This document shows, in pieces, positions 1 through 7,760 of a stretch of 15,199 nucleotides of DNA. Source of the DNA: JBECKQ01 sp040235375 (GTDB lineage: Bacteria > Planctomycetota > Phycisphaerae > UBA1845); contig JBECKQ010000079.1 of assembly GCA_040235375.1 (NCBI GenBank), forward strand, positions 1-15,199, written 5' to 3'. The notes below the pieces were generated by a model. It was not told the DNA's origin. It did no database searches and saw only the letters and a program-made list of their open reading frames with translations. Position 1 is the stretch's first letter; each line of letters opens with the position of its first letter. The translations under genes and the position numbers were made by a program.

Positions 1-2
1 CG

Positions 3-512
3 CCGCGCGAGTACCTGCGTTTCATCGGCCGGCTTTACGGCGTTCCCGAGGACGAAGCGGAACGGCGGGCCACGGAGATGCTCGGGCTGTTCGGCCTCGC
101 CGACGAACTCGACCAGCGGATGGCGACGTTCTCGAAGGGCATGCGTCAGAAAGTGCTTATCGTGGCCGGCCTCATTCACAACCCGCAAGTCGTCTTCCTG
201 GATGAGCCGCTGGCCGGCCTGGACGCCAACTCGGTGGTCGTCGTCAAGGAGATCATCACGCGGCTCGCCCGCCACGGCAAGGCCATTTTCTACTGCTCGC
301 ATGTCATGGATGTGGTCGAACGCATCTGTCAGCGCATTATCATCATCTCCGACGGACAGATCATTGCCGACGGCAGCTTCGAGGAGCTCCAGAACATGAA
401 CAAGGCGGCGTCGCTGGAGCGCATCTTCACCCAGCTCACCAGCGCCGGGGGCCACGCCACGGTGGCCGACCAGTTCATTCAGGTGTTCGAGCGGCCGGCG
501 AACAATGGCTAA
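3..512 (+). CDS. ABC transporter ATP-binding protein, 5'-truncated by the window edge
   Basis: This is the C-terminal part (about 169 residues) of an ABC ATPase. It would hydrolyse ATP on the cytoplasmic face to drive the permease encoded next. The open frame runs from the first complete codon (position 3) without a stop, so the true start and the Walker A loop lie upstream of the window. Visible are a degenerate signature motif FSKGM (in place of LSGGQ) near 138-152, a Walker B/D-loop segment VVFLDEPLAGLD near 190-225, and the switch histidine in YCSH near 292-303. The SKGM-type signature is common in ABC-2-type exporter and ABC-A-like ATPases. The stop codon overlaps the start of the permease gene by 8 nt (505-512), which implies translational coupling. 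The family call is firm; the substrate is unknown. Confidence 0.93.
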   Translation, partial: PREYLRFIGRLYGVPEDEAERRATEMLGLFGLADELDQRMATFSKGMRQKVLIVAGLIHNPQVVFLDEPLAGLDANSVVVVKEIITRLARHGKAIFYCSHVMDVVERICQRIIIISDGQIIADGSFEELQNMNKAASLERIFTQLTSAGGHATVADQFIQVFERPANNG

Positions 513-2232
513 GCTCATCCTCAGCCTGTTCGACTGCATTTCCTGGGCGCTGCGCCGGGCCGGGGTGGACTACCCGCAGTTCCGCAGCCTGCTGGGCGTG
601 AAGCTGACGCTCGACGGCCGGCGGCGCTTCACCGCTTTCCAGCAACGCGGCGGCAAGGCGCCGCGCAACGCATTTGCGGGCGCGCTTCTCATGAACGCAT
701 TCATGGGCTTCTTCGTGGCCATGCTGCTGTTGATCGCCAGCCCCCTCGCCGCCCTCATGCTGGTACACGCGTTCGTCATGGTGGTCATCGCCCTCTCGCT
801 GATCGCCGATTTTTCCAGCGTTCTGCTGGACACGACGGACAACCAGATCCTTCAATCGCGACCGATCACCAGTCGCACGATCCTCGCGGCGCGCCTCGCA
901 CACGTCAGCACTTACGTATCCCTGCTCACGCTCAGCCTGGCGGCCGCCTCGTTCTTCGTCGGGACAGTCAAGTATGGCGTCGTGTTCGTGCCCGTCTTCG
1001 CGCTGACGCTGGTCGCCGCGGTGTGCCTGATCGTCGGGGCCGTCAACGTGCTCTACCTGCTGGCCATGCGCCTGACCAGCGGCGAGCGACTGCGCGACAT
1101 CATCCTGTACTTTCAGGTAGGCATGACCGTTCTCGTCATCGGCGGCTACCAGGTTCTGCCCCGCCTGATGGACATGAAGCAGCTTGCCACCTGGCGACTG
1201 GCTGACCACTGGTGGGTCTACCTCATCCCCCCCGCCTGGTTTGCCGCCCCCGTCGAACTCCTGACGAGTGGGCCGGATACGCCGCAGCTTGTCCTCACCA
1301 CTCTGGGCATCGTCGCCCCGCTGGGGATGCTCGCCGCCGCGTTGCGGCTGGCTCCCGGCTTCAAGGAAGCCCTGGCGCGACTCGAAGCGGCTCCCGAGTC
1401 ATCGAAGGACGCATCCCTCACGACCGGCCGCCGAGGGCGCAGGTTGAGCCTCTGGCTGACGCGCCGCCCGGTCGAGCGCGCCGCATTCGACTTTCTCTGG
1501 TGCCTCGCCGGCCGCGATCGGCAGTTCAAGCTCCGTACCTATCCGAACATCGCGATGGTCTTCATCTTCGGAGCATTGATGATGTTCACCGGCTCGAAGG
1601 GGCTGCGCCAGACGCTGAGCTCCCTGCCGCAGACACACAAGGATTTGCTGCTGCTCTACATGTGCTGTGCGCTGGCCCCGACGGCGCTGCTGCAGATCCG
1701 CTACAGCGATGGCTATGAGGCGGCGTGGATCTACCGCGCGGCCCCACTGGCCAACCCCGGCGAGGTGTTGCTGGCGGCCTGGAAGGTCGTCGTCGCGAGG
1801 ATCGTTCTCCCCGCATTCGCGCTCGTCGCCGTCACGACGCTCGTCATCTGGCGAGCGTCCGCCATACCCGACGTGTTGCTGGCGTTCTGCGCTACGCTGG
1901 TTGTCTGCGCGTTGCACGGGCTGCTGATCGGCGATCGTCTGCCCTTCTCCGAGCCGCTGGGCACGATGGAAAGTTCCGGCCGCGCCAGTCGTGTCATCGT
2001 GTACATGTTCCTCGCAATGGCCTTTGGCGGATTGCACTACGCCCTTACCTTCGTTCCCCACGGGGTGGCCATCGCGATTCCGGCCGCAGCACTGGCGACG
2101 TGGCTCGCGTTGCGTGCCTACGGCCGAACGTCCTGGGGCAAGATCCTTGCCCGCGAGGAGCCCTCCGGCACTCCCACGACCGGCCGACAGCGGTCTGAGA
2201 AGGGGAGAGGGTCAGGCGCGCCTTCGCGATAG
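505..2232 (+). CDS. ABC-type export permease, large polytopic membrane protein
   Basis: The product is a 575-residue integral membrane protein with roughly ten to twelve hydrophobic segments. They fall in two clusters (about residues 65-270 and 340-550) separated by a charged cytoplasmic linker (about 285-325, rich in Arg/Lys). It has no signal peptide. The C-terminal 30 residues are hydrophilic, basic and probably cytoplasmic. The motif RPITSRTILAARL near residue 115 resembles the cytoplasmic loop between early helices that many ABC-2-like permeases place after a short LxT/DN segment. The start overlaps the upstream ATPase stop, so the two form a transporter pair. At this length the protein could hold two fused permease halves or be an uncharacterised putative ABC exporter family member. 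No substrate can be deduced. The function as partner permease is mostly inferred from topology and gene order. Confidence 0.85.
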   Translation: MAKLILSLFDCISWALRRAGVDYPQFRSLLGVKLTLDGRRRFTAFQQRGGKAPRNAFAGALLMNAFMGFFVAMLLLIASPLAALMLVHAFVMVVIALSLIADFSSVLLDTTDNQILQSRPITSRTILAARLAHVSTYVSLLTLSLAAASFFVGTVKYGVVFVPVFALTLVAAVCLIVGAVNVLYLLAMRLTSGERLRDIILYFQVGMTVLVIGGYQVLPRLMDMKQLATWRLADHWWVYLIPPAWFAAPVELLTSGPDTPQLVLTTLGIVAPLGMLAAALRLAPGFKEALARLEAAPESSKDASLTTGRRGRRLSLWLTRRPVERAAFDFLWCLAGRDRQFKLRTYPNIAMVFIFGALMMFTGSKGLRQTLSSLPQTHKDLLLLYMCCALAPTALLQIRYSDGYEAAWIYRAAPLANPGEVLLAAWKVVVARIVLPAFALVAVTTLVIWRASAIPDVLLAFCATLVVCALHGLLIGDRLPFSEPLGTMESSGRASRVIVYMFLAMAFGGLHYALTFVPHGVAIAIPAAALATWLALRAYGRTSWGKILAREEPSGTPTTGRQRSEKGRGSGAPSR

Positions 2233-2435
2233 TGTCGTTGAGCAGAGAGCCCTCGCGTGGGGATAGTCCACGGTAATCCTGGCACCATCGCGCAGCGGCG
2301 AAAACGAGCCCGACCCTCACATCTGGCGACATTTCCGCGCGCGTGATAGGCTTGCGCCCTACCCGGCGAGGCGAACGGATTGCGATATCGCGCGGGGTCG
2401 GGGCAGCGAGCAGGCGGCAAGTGCAGGAACGGATC

Positions 2436-2726
2436 ATGGGCAAGCGTCAAAAACGGTGGCCGATCTGGGCGATCGGCCTGGCCGCAGTCGGTTGGGCGGT
2501 TGGTGGCGGCGTACTTATATGGCTCGGAACGCTGGCCGACAGCTCGCTCGTGCGGGCGGAAGGCGCGCCGGCCGGCGAGGGGCCGGGATCGGCGCTGCCG
2601 ACGATCATCATGGGCATCGGTGTCGCCTGCTTCGTGCTCTGCGTGATCATGTTCATCTGGATGGGGTACCGGATACAGCAGGCACGCATCCCTCCGTGGG
2701 AACGCGGCAAGAAGAAACGGCGATGA
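2436..2726 (+). CDS. Small two-helix membrane protein of unknown function
   Basis: The product is 96 residues. I chose the ATG at 2436 because AGGAA at 2425-2429 lies 6 nt upstream; an in-frame extension back to 2343 adds only Arg-rich sequence without a ribosome site. A basic N-terminus (GKRQKRW) is followed by a hydrophobic segment at about 8-33, a 20-residue Gly/Ala/Pro loop, a second hydrophobic segment at about 54-78, and a strongly basic tail ending KKKRR. By the positive-inside rule both termini should be cytoplasmic. I do not recognise the family. It lies 203 nt downstream of the ABC permease gene on the same strand and faces the convergent gmhB-like gene, so it may be a separate transcription unit. 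Confidence 0.7.
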   Translation: MGKRQKRWPIWAIGLAAVGWAVGGGVLIWLGTLADSSLVRAEGAPAGEGPGSALPTIIMGIGVACFVLCVIMFIWMGYRIQQARIPPWERGKKKRR

Positions 2727-2788
2727 CGTGCGGTTCGTGACACGGACTGACCTTGGCGGGCGGCGGAACATCCACGTGACCGAATGAG

Positions 2789-2808
2789 GGCCTCGCGACA
2801 CGGAGGCC
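2789..2808. other. Short hairpin between convergent genes
   Basis: A perfect 6-bp inverted repeat (GGCCTC / GAGGCC) with an 8-nt loop sits in the 124-nt gap between the small membrane protein gene (+) and the gmhB-like gene (-). Neither side has a T-tract, so it is not a classical intrinsic terminator. It may still act as a weak bidirectional stop or mRNA 3'-end stabiliser. A stem of this length can occur by chance in GC-rich DNA. Confidence 0.25.
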
Positions 2809-2850
2809 ATGCCCGAGTCGCGCGGTGACTGAACGGTATCGCTGGAAGCC

Positions 2851-3783
2851 TCAGTTTCGCTGGGAGGTGACCACGGCCGTCAGCGTCAGAAGCTGCAAAA
2901 AAGCGGCGAGCAAGAACCGCGCGATGGCCACGACCGGGTCGCTGAAGATCGCGACGAGACCCAGCACGGCCGCGACGACCGCCAGCATCTGCGCCAGCGT
3001 CGCCAGCAAACGCATGACGGAAAAGTCTTCCTGACTGCGGCGGCGCTCGCGGCGGCGTAGCAGATCGCGAATCTCCTCCAGCACGGCCTGCGAATTCGCT
3101 TTTCCACCGGCGGCGGGAGTCGCGTCCACCGTCGTGCGCTCGACATCGACGGGATCCTGCACGTCCACGGGTATGCCCACGGCTGGAAGTTGTGATTGCT
3201 CCTCGGGCACGACGGTTCGCGTTGGCGGCGGATCCTCGAGGATCAGCCGCGCCGCCTCCAGCAGCGACGGCACGACAAACTCCGGCCGGTAAGTGTCACA
3301 GACGTTTCTGCCGCCCGGATCGACCAGTACCGTCCGGCAGCCGGCTCGTTCGCCCGCCAGGATGTCACGTTCGCCGTCGCCGACCATCCAGGATTCCTCG
3401 AGCACGACATCGAGCTCGTCGGCAGCGCGCAGCAGCATTCCCGGCTTCGGCTTGCGCAGGTCGCTGGCCTTGCGGTACTCCTCGACGGCCGCCTGCGGGC
3501 CGTTCAGATACGGGCAGTGGTAGATCGCGTCGACGCGTGCCCCCTGCTCGAGCAGAAGCTCGCGAACGCGCTCGTGCACCTCCGCAAGCTGCTCTTCGGT
3601 GATCAGTCCTCGAGCGATGCCGGACTGGTTCGTGGCGATGACCACGACGAAGCCCGCCTCGTTGAGCATCCGGATCGCCTCGGCCGCGCCGGGCAACAGG
3701 CTGACGGCATCCGGATCGTTGATGAAACCCGGATCCTCGATGATCGTGTTGTCGCGGTCGAGGAATACCGCTCGCTGGCTCAT
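2851..3783 (-). CDS. gmhB: GmhB-like HAD phosphatase with C-terminal membrane-anchor extension
   Basis: Residues 1 to about 180 match the D-glycero-D-manno-heptose-1,7-bisphosphate 7-phosphatase/histidinol-phosphatase group of the HAD superfamily. GmhB dephosphorylates heptose bisphosphate for the lipopolysaccharide core. Motifs are FLDRDNT (nucleophile D9, acid/base D11), ATNQSG (T51), RKPKPGM (110-116, K112) and VGDGERD (D136, D140). In E. coli GmhB four residues (C-x-H...C-x-C) bind zinc. Here only the first Cys (C90) remains; the others align with Tyr, Ser and Leu, so the zinc site looks lost. GmhB is usually about 180-190 residues; this protein has 310. The extra part is a Pro/Val-rich linker, a charged helix (235-252, LEEIRDLLRRRERRR) and two hydrophobic segments (about 258-281 and 284-306). 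Its start overlaps the upstream gene by ATGA. The HAD/GmhB fold is secure; the exact substrate is less so. Confidence 0.85.
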   Translation of the reverse strand: MSQRAVFLDRDNTIIEDPGFINDPDAVSLLPGAAEAIRMLNEAGFVVVIATNQSGIARGLITEEQLAEVHERVRELLLEQGARVDAIYHCPYLNGPQAAVEEYRKASDLRKPKPGMLLRAADELDVVLEESWMVGDGERDILAGERAGCRTVLVDPGGRNVCDTYRPEFVVPSLLEAARLILEDPPPTRTVVPEEQSQLPAVGIPVDVQDPVDVERTTVDATPAAGGKANSQAVLEEIRDLLRRRERRRSQEDFSVMRLLATLAQMLAVVAAVLGLVAIFSDPVVAIARFLLAAFLQLLTLTAVVTSQRN

Positions 3784-4763
3784 GTCGCGCCCCGTCCGTT
3801 CAGCCGCTCGATGATCGCCTGGCGCAAAATCGGCAGGAGAATCTCGTGCTGGCCCACCACCTCGTGCCCATTACCGTCAGACACCGGCCGGGTCACGACG
3901 TTGGCACGCGGCCGATAGTGGGACAGCATGTCAAAGTTCGCGGTCACCATGGCATCGAGATTCGCCCCAAGATTCCGCGCGACAGCCACCGCCTTCAGAA
4001 ACACCTCCGGCAGCACAACCGCGGACCCCACGTTCAGCCAGACACCGCCGGCGCCACCGCCGCCGCCCGCCCCCATGTCCGACACGACGCTGCACAGCGT
4101 TCGGAAGTCGCGCAAGGAGGCCGCGCCCAGCTTGGCGCCGTCCAGCGCACCGGACACGTGAACCGTGTCCGTGCCGATCGCCACGTGGACCGTCGCGGGA
4201 ATCTCCAGTCGATTCGCCGCCGCGAGCACGCTCCTGCTCGTGTCCGCGCCATGGTGGACGCTCAAGAGTCGTCCTGTCGCCCGCCCGAGTCCGAGATCCT
4301 GAGCCTGTGCGTACTCGCAGACCGCGGCAAAGAACGAGAGCGTTTCTTCCACCATCCCGAACGAACCGTCGCGGATCGTATCGCTTACTTCTTCGCTCGT
4401 GGCGCCAAGGATTGCCAGTTCCGCGTCGTGTATCGCGACGGCGCCGTGCATCGCTACGGCGCTGATCACGCCGCGCTCCATCAGGTCGATCACAATCGGC
4501 GAGCAGCCGACCTTGATCACGTGCGCGCCCATCGCCCAGACGACGGGGTGCCCGCCCTGCACCGCGGCCACGACCGCGTCGACCACGGCGCGCAACTCCC
4601 GCGCCCCGAGGTAGTCCGGCATGGACTCGAGCAGCTCCGCGGCGGAGGCGCCGGCGGCCGGCAACTTCGCCTGCCGCGCAACCTCCACCTTGTGCGCGCG
4701 CTGCGCCGCCGAGTACACGCGGATGCGGCGCAGGTCCACGGGTTCGTACGGCCCCATCGTCAT
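3780..4763 (-). CDS. Deoxyhypusine-synthase-like protein of unknown function in a lipid A/heptose cluster
   Basis: The product has 327 residues, no signal peptide and no membrane segments. The central part (WAMGAHVIKVGCSPIVIDL, 76-94; then GVISAVAMHGAVAIHDAE, 98-115) reads like the nucleotide-binding core of the deoxyhypusine synthase (DHS)-like fold. Other notable segments are LSVHHGADTSRSV (167-179), a glycine run at 231-240, WLNVGSAVVLPEVFLKA (242-258) and TANFDMLSHYRPRANVVTRP (274-293). Bacteria generally lack the eIF5A substrate of true DHS, so the real reaction is probably different. The gene sits between lpxK and the gmhB-like gene with ATGA overlaps on both sides, which ties it to envelope sugar or lipid A metabolism. 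The ATG at 4763 is chosen for its overlap with the lpxK stop and an AGGA 4 nt upstream; another ATG lies two codons on. The family assignment is tentative; the gene itself is certain. Confidence 0.8.
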   Translation of the reverse strand: MTMGPYEPVDLRRIRVYSAAQRAHKVEVARQAKLPAAGASAAELLESMPDYLGARELRAVVDAVVAAVQGGHPVVWAMGAHVIKVGCSPIVIDLMERGVISAVAMHGAVAIHDAELAILGATSEEVSDTIRDGSFGMVEETLSFFAAVCEYAQAQDLGLGRATGRLLSVHHGADTSRSVLAAANRLEIPATVHVAIGTDTVHVSGALDGAKLGAASLRDFRTLCSVVSDMGAGGGGGAGGVWLNVGSAVVLPEVFLKAVAVARNLGANLDAMVTANFDMLSHYRPRANVVTRPVSDGNGHEVVGQHEILLPILRQAIIERLNGRGAT

Positions 4764-5821
4764 GAGTTCCTGCCCTCGAGCGCGGCTTTCAGCATAGAAT
4801 CGAGAATGTTACCGCCATCCTGCCGAAAGTCGATGAAAACCCCGACCACGAGCACCGGCATCGTCCATCGGGCCTGAAGCGACTCGAGCTTCACCGCGTC
4901 CTTCTCCGTGACGATGATTCGCCCTGCACCGGCCTCGCCCGCCTGCGTGCAGATGCGGTGCACGTCCGCCGCGGTGTACTCGTGGTGATCCGCGAAAGCG
5001 GCGTGGCCGCGGATTTCGATGCCCAGACTCTCGGCCGTCCGCTGATAAGCGTCTGGATTGCCGATCGCAGATACGAGAAATGCGGGTTCGTCGCCGGCCT
5101 CATCCTCGTGTGGAGGAGCCGGCAGCAAGGGCCGCAGCGATTCCGGCCGATGAACCGCCGCGATAACCGGCCTCTGCCCGGAAAAGTACTCGAGCTTGCG
5201 CCAAGTACTCCACAGCCGTCCGCCCGATACCTGGTCACAACGCGTCATGACGAAGAGGTCCGCCCGCGCGAGCCCATCCAGCGGCTCGCGCAGGTAACCG
5301 CGCGGCAGCATGCGTTCGTAGCCGAACGGCCGGGTCGCGTCGATCACAACGATGTCCAGATCGCGGCGCAGTCGGCGGTGCTGAAAGCCGTCATCGAGCA
5401 CGATCACGTCCGCGCGCAGGGAGGCAATCGCCTGCTGGGCGCCGGCCACGCGATCCGGGTTTGCCACGCAGGGAACGCCCGGCACGCGACGCGCGATCAG
5501 CGACAGCTCGTCGGACCGGCCGGCCGGGCTCGACTTGTACCCTCGGGAAACCACGGCCGGCCTGCGATCCATTGACTGCAAGCGGCGAACGATTTCCACG
5601 ACGAGCGGGGTCTTGCCGGTGCCGCCCGTGGTGATATTGCCCACGCTGATCACCGGCACGGACACACGCTGGGCTCGCGACGGCTTGCGATCGTAGCCTC
5701 TTCGCCAGATGCGGACGGACGCGCCGTAGGGGACCGCGGCGAGGGAAAGCCCCAGTCGCGCAAAGACGCCCAGCGCCCCCCCGCCGCCGGACACGACGCG
5801 CTCATGCCAAGCCTGAGTCAT
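4760..5821 (-). CDS. lpxK: Tetraacyldisaccharide 4'-kinase LpxK
   Basis: LpxK phosphorylates the 4' position of the tetraacyldisaccharide-1-phosphate lipid A precursor at the inner face of the cytoplasmic membrane. The Walker A loop GNITTGGTGKTP (about residues 61-72 from the ATG at 5821), followed by VVSRGYK, and the family hallmark DDGFQHRRLRRDLDIVVID (DDGFQH core), then RMLPRGYLREP and VTEKDAVK, identify it. A hydrophobic N-terminal segment (GVFARLGLSLAAVPYGAS) fits the usual membrane-associated helix. From the ATG the protein has 353 residues, near the usual 320-350. An in-frame GTG at 5851 would add 10 residues; neither start has a strong ribosome site (GGTGAG lies 12 nt before the ATG). 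Its stop overlaps the next gene by ATGA, and it lies 57 nt downstream of the MEMO-family gene, so it is likely co-transcribed. This gene implies lipid A and a Gram-negative outer membrane. Confidence 0.95.
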   Translation of the reverse strand: MTQAWHERVVSGGGGALGVFARLGLSLAAVPYGASVRIWRRGYDRKPSRAQRVSVPVISVGNITTGGTGKTPLVVEIVRRLQSMDRRPAVVSRGYKSSPAGRSDELSLIARRVPGVPCVANPDRVAGAQQAIASLRADVIVLDDGFQHRRLRRDLDIVVIDATRPFGYERMLPRGYLREPLDGLARADLFVMTRCDQVSGGRLWSTWRKLEYFSGQRPVIAAVHRPESLRPLLPAPPHEDEAGDEPAFLVSAIGNPDAYQRTAESLGIEIRGHAAFADHHEYTAADVHRICTQAGEAGAGRIIVTEKDAVKLESLQARWTMPVLVVGVFIDFRQDGGNILDSMLKAALEGRNS

Positions 5822-5878
5822 TTGATCGGACAACTCACCGCCGGCCGCCACCGGCGATCGAATGAATCGAATCGCGAA

Positions 5879-7096
5879 CTAATCCACGAACACGACCGCC
5901 GCGCACGTGACGCCCGTCTGGGCCTCGGGGACGATCGCCTGGTGATAGCGCAGCACGCGCGCCTTCGACCGCGGCAAGGCGCGCATGGTCGCGTAAATGC
6001 ACCCGGCGCTGCATACGCGCGTCGGGTTTTCGTCCAACGTCACCTGGCGCAGGAACGCGTCGGCGTCATTATCCGCCACGCACTCGAGCGCCGCCATGTC
6101 CCGCTGCCTCACCGAACTGAGAAATCCGTCGTCGAGCGCCTCGGCGTCGCCGAACTGCGCCCCGACGTGCGATAAATCCGCGCCGGCGATGACAAGCGTG
6201 TCGTCCGGGTCCTGATCGATGGCGGCCCGCAGCGCTTCGGCGAAGTCGCGGAGATCGACGCCCTCCCCATCGTAAGGCCTGGTCCCCGTGGGACCGCACG
6301 GATCAGGGCAGATCAAGGGGACGATCCGAAACGAGTCGGGCCGCCAGATGTGCTGGCAAATCAGCACTTGCAGCTCGACCGAATGCTCGCGCCGATGGTC
6401 GAACTCGTGCTCGCGCAGCGGGCCGCATTTTGCTTCGAGCGTCTCGAGGAACGCGACGTCAGTTCGCGTGACGCCCAGCGGGGTCTCGAAATCCTTCGCC
6501 GTCGCCACCACCGAGGCGGACTGACCGAAGTGGTTCGTCCCCAGCACCACGACGCGCGCCGGCGCCGGACGATTCACCAGCAAGGAGTACGCCGCGGAGT
6601 AGCATGGACCGCCGCGCGGATAGTCCAGGTGCGGGGCGACGACGCCGACGATCCTGCCGCTCACCGGCTCCGACGGCTCCAGGTCGATCATCGCCTGAAT
6701 GGTTGAGGCCGTATCGCGATCGAGCCCGAGCTCTGCGGCGCTTTCCATGGGCCGCGTGGGGGCGGCGAGATAGTCGTCCACGAGCCCCTGGTAGAAACGA
6801 TCGAACTCGTCGCCCGCCAGCAGCCGCGCCGACTGCAAGCCCGCGACCATGTCGACCAGCACGGACTCGTCGATCATCTGACCGAACTGCTCGGCGAAGG
6901 AATCGCGCACCTGGCTGAGCGTGTGATGGCCATCAAACTTGGAGAGCACGTAGAGGGCCGCCTCGCTCACGGTAATGGCCGACGTGGCCAACTGGGTCGG
7001 ATCGCGGAGCAGAAACGTCATCCGCCCGTTCTCTTCCAGCGGCACGGCCTCCACCGGCCGGAGCTGCGGCGTCAGGTTGGGGTCATATGTCGCCAA
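5879..7096 (-). CDS. amrB: PqqD-like domain fused to MEMO1-family protein (AmmeMemoRadiSam system protein B type)
   Basis: Residues about 148-405 form a MEMO-family domain: VVAPHLDYPRGG (H156), VVVLGTNHFG (H189), REHSVELQ (H238), AGADLSHVG (305-312) and TRVCSAGC (C362 or C366). H156, H189 and C362 correspond to the His/His/Cys metal-site residues reported for human MEMO1. Residues about 38-100 (SEAALYVLSKFDGHHTLSQV onward) resemble a PqqD-like winged helix, the fold used as a peptide-recognition element beside radical SAM enzymes. The start is an unusual TTG at 7094-7096, supported by GAGAGGA (7106-7112 on the complement) 9 nt upstream; no ATG occurs before codon 26. The radical SAM partner AmrS is two genes upstream with rnhA between. 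AMMECR1, the third family of the system, is not in the window. The biochemical role of the AmmeMemoRadiSam set is not settled to my knowledge. Confidence 0.88.
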   Translation of the reverse strand: MATYDPNLTPQLRPVEAVPLEENGRMTFLLRDPTQLATSAITVSEAALYVLSKFDGHHTLSQVRDSFAEQFGQMIDESVLVDMVAGLQSARLLAGDEFDRFYQGLVDDYLAAPTRPMESAAELGLDRDTASTIQAMIDLEPSEPVSGRIVGVVAPHLDYPRGGPCYSAAYSLLVNRPAPARVVVLGTNHFGQSASVVATAKDFETPLGVTRTDVAFLETLEAKCGPLREHEFDHRREHSVELQVLICQHIWRPDSFRIVPLICPDPCGPTGTRPYDGEGVDLRDFAEALRAAIDQDPDDTLVIAGADLSHVGAQFGDAEALDDGFLSSVRQRDMAALECVADNDADAFLRQVTLDENPTRVCSAGCIYATMRALPRSKARVLRYHQAIVPEAQTGVTCAAVVFVD

Positions 7097-7118
7097 AGCG
7101 TTGCGTCCTCTCGCCAGA

Positions 7119-7137
7119 CGGCCGGATCGCCCGGCCG
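7119..7137 (-). other. GC hairpin in the amrB leader region
   Basis: A perfect 7-bp stem (CGGCCGG / CCGGCCG, 5-nt loop) lies between rnhA and the TTG start of the MEMO-family gene, just upstream of its Shine-Dalgarno (7106-7112). With no U-tract it is not an intrinsic terminator. It could stabilise a processed mRNA end or tune translation of a gene with a weak TTG start. Chance occurrence is possible in DNA of this GC content. Confidence 0.3.
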
Positions 7138-7178
7138 CCGCCCGTTATGGCCATCTTAACGATTTCTTGCCGCGGCAT

Positions 7179-7646
7179 TCAATCAGCGCCGGCCTTTTGT
7201 GCCGCCGCCACCGCCATGCGATCGCACTCCTCGTTCTCGACGTGCCCTGCGTGGCCATATATGTGTTCGAAGGTCACGTTGTGCCGCCGGGCGATCTCGA
7301 CGAGCTCCTGCCACAAGTCGAGATTCTTCACCGGCTTGCTGCCCCGCTTCCAGCCTTTGCGAATCCAGCCTTGCACCCACTCGTTCATGCCCCGGCTTAC
7401 GTATTCGCTGTCCGTCACCACGCGGACGCTGGCGGGCCGCTTCAGCGCCTTGAGGCCCGCAATGACCGCGGTGAGCTCCATGCGGTTGTTCGTCGTCCAG
7501 CGCTCGCCGCCGCTGGCCCGCTTCTCCTTGCGGCTTTTGGGGTGCCGAAGGATGTACGCCCAGCCGCCTGGGCCGGGGTTTCCCGTGCACGCACCGTCCG
7601 TATACAGGATGACCTCTTCCACCGCCGCCAACTGAGCACCGTCCAC
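7179..7646 (-). CDS. rnhA: Ribonuclease HI
   Basis: RNase HI degrades the RNA strand of RNA-DNA hybrids in the cytoplasm, removing R-loops and primers. All four catalytic carboxylates are visible: D17 in YTDGACTGNPGPGG, E57 in NNRMELTA, D79 in VTDSEYV and D142 in ENEECDRMA, with the flexible-loop histidine H132 in GHAGH. The length of 155 residues matches the family (E. coli 155). The start is GTG at 7646 with no clear ribosome site. A second GTG at 7622 would give a 147-residue protein with a more standard distance to the first catalytic Asp. A candidate promoter lies about 30 nt upstream (7678-7706). The gene is inserted between the radical SAM and MEMO-family genes of an AmmeMemoRadiSam pair, probably a coincidental housekeeping neighbour within the minus-strand operon. 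Confidence 0.96.
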   Translation of the reverse strand: MDGAQLAAVEEVILYTDGACTGNPGPGGWAYILRHPKSRKEKRASGGERWTTNNRMELTAVIAGLKALKRPASVRVVTDSEYVSRGMNEWVQGWIRKGWKRGSKPVKNLDLWQELVEIARRHNVTFEHIYGHAGHVENEECDRMAVAAAQKAGAD

Positions 7647-7677
7647 GGGTCAAACGCGGTCACGCAACGACGGGATC

Positions 7678-7706
7678 ATCATAAGGGCAAGTTGAGTTTC
7701 GCGCAA
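7678..7706 (-). promoter_or_regulatory. Candidate sigma-70-type promoter for rnhA and downstream genes
   Basis: Read on the minus strand, TTGCGC (complement of 7701-7706) is followed after 17 nt by TATGAT (complement of 7678-7683). The -10 matches the consensus at 5 of 6 positions, the -35 only at its first three. Transcription would begin near 7671, leaving a leader of about 25 nt before the rnhA GTG. It could drive rnhA, amrB, lpxK, the DHS-like gene and the gmhB-like gene. Promoter consensus varies among phyla, so this is a suggestion only. Confidence 0.4.
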
Positions 7707-7760
7707 CAGTAGTACAGGCGTCGCCGACAGAGACGCGAGGAGTCGAGGGGATCGAGCTCA

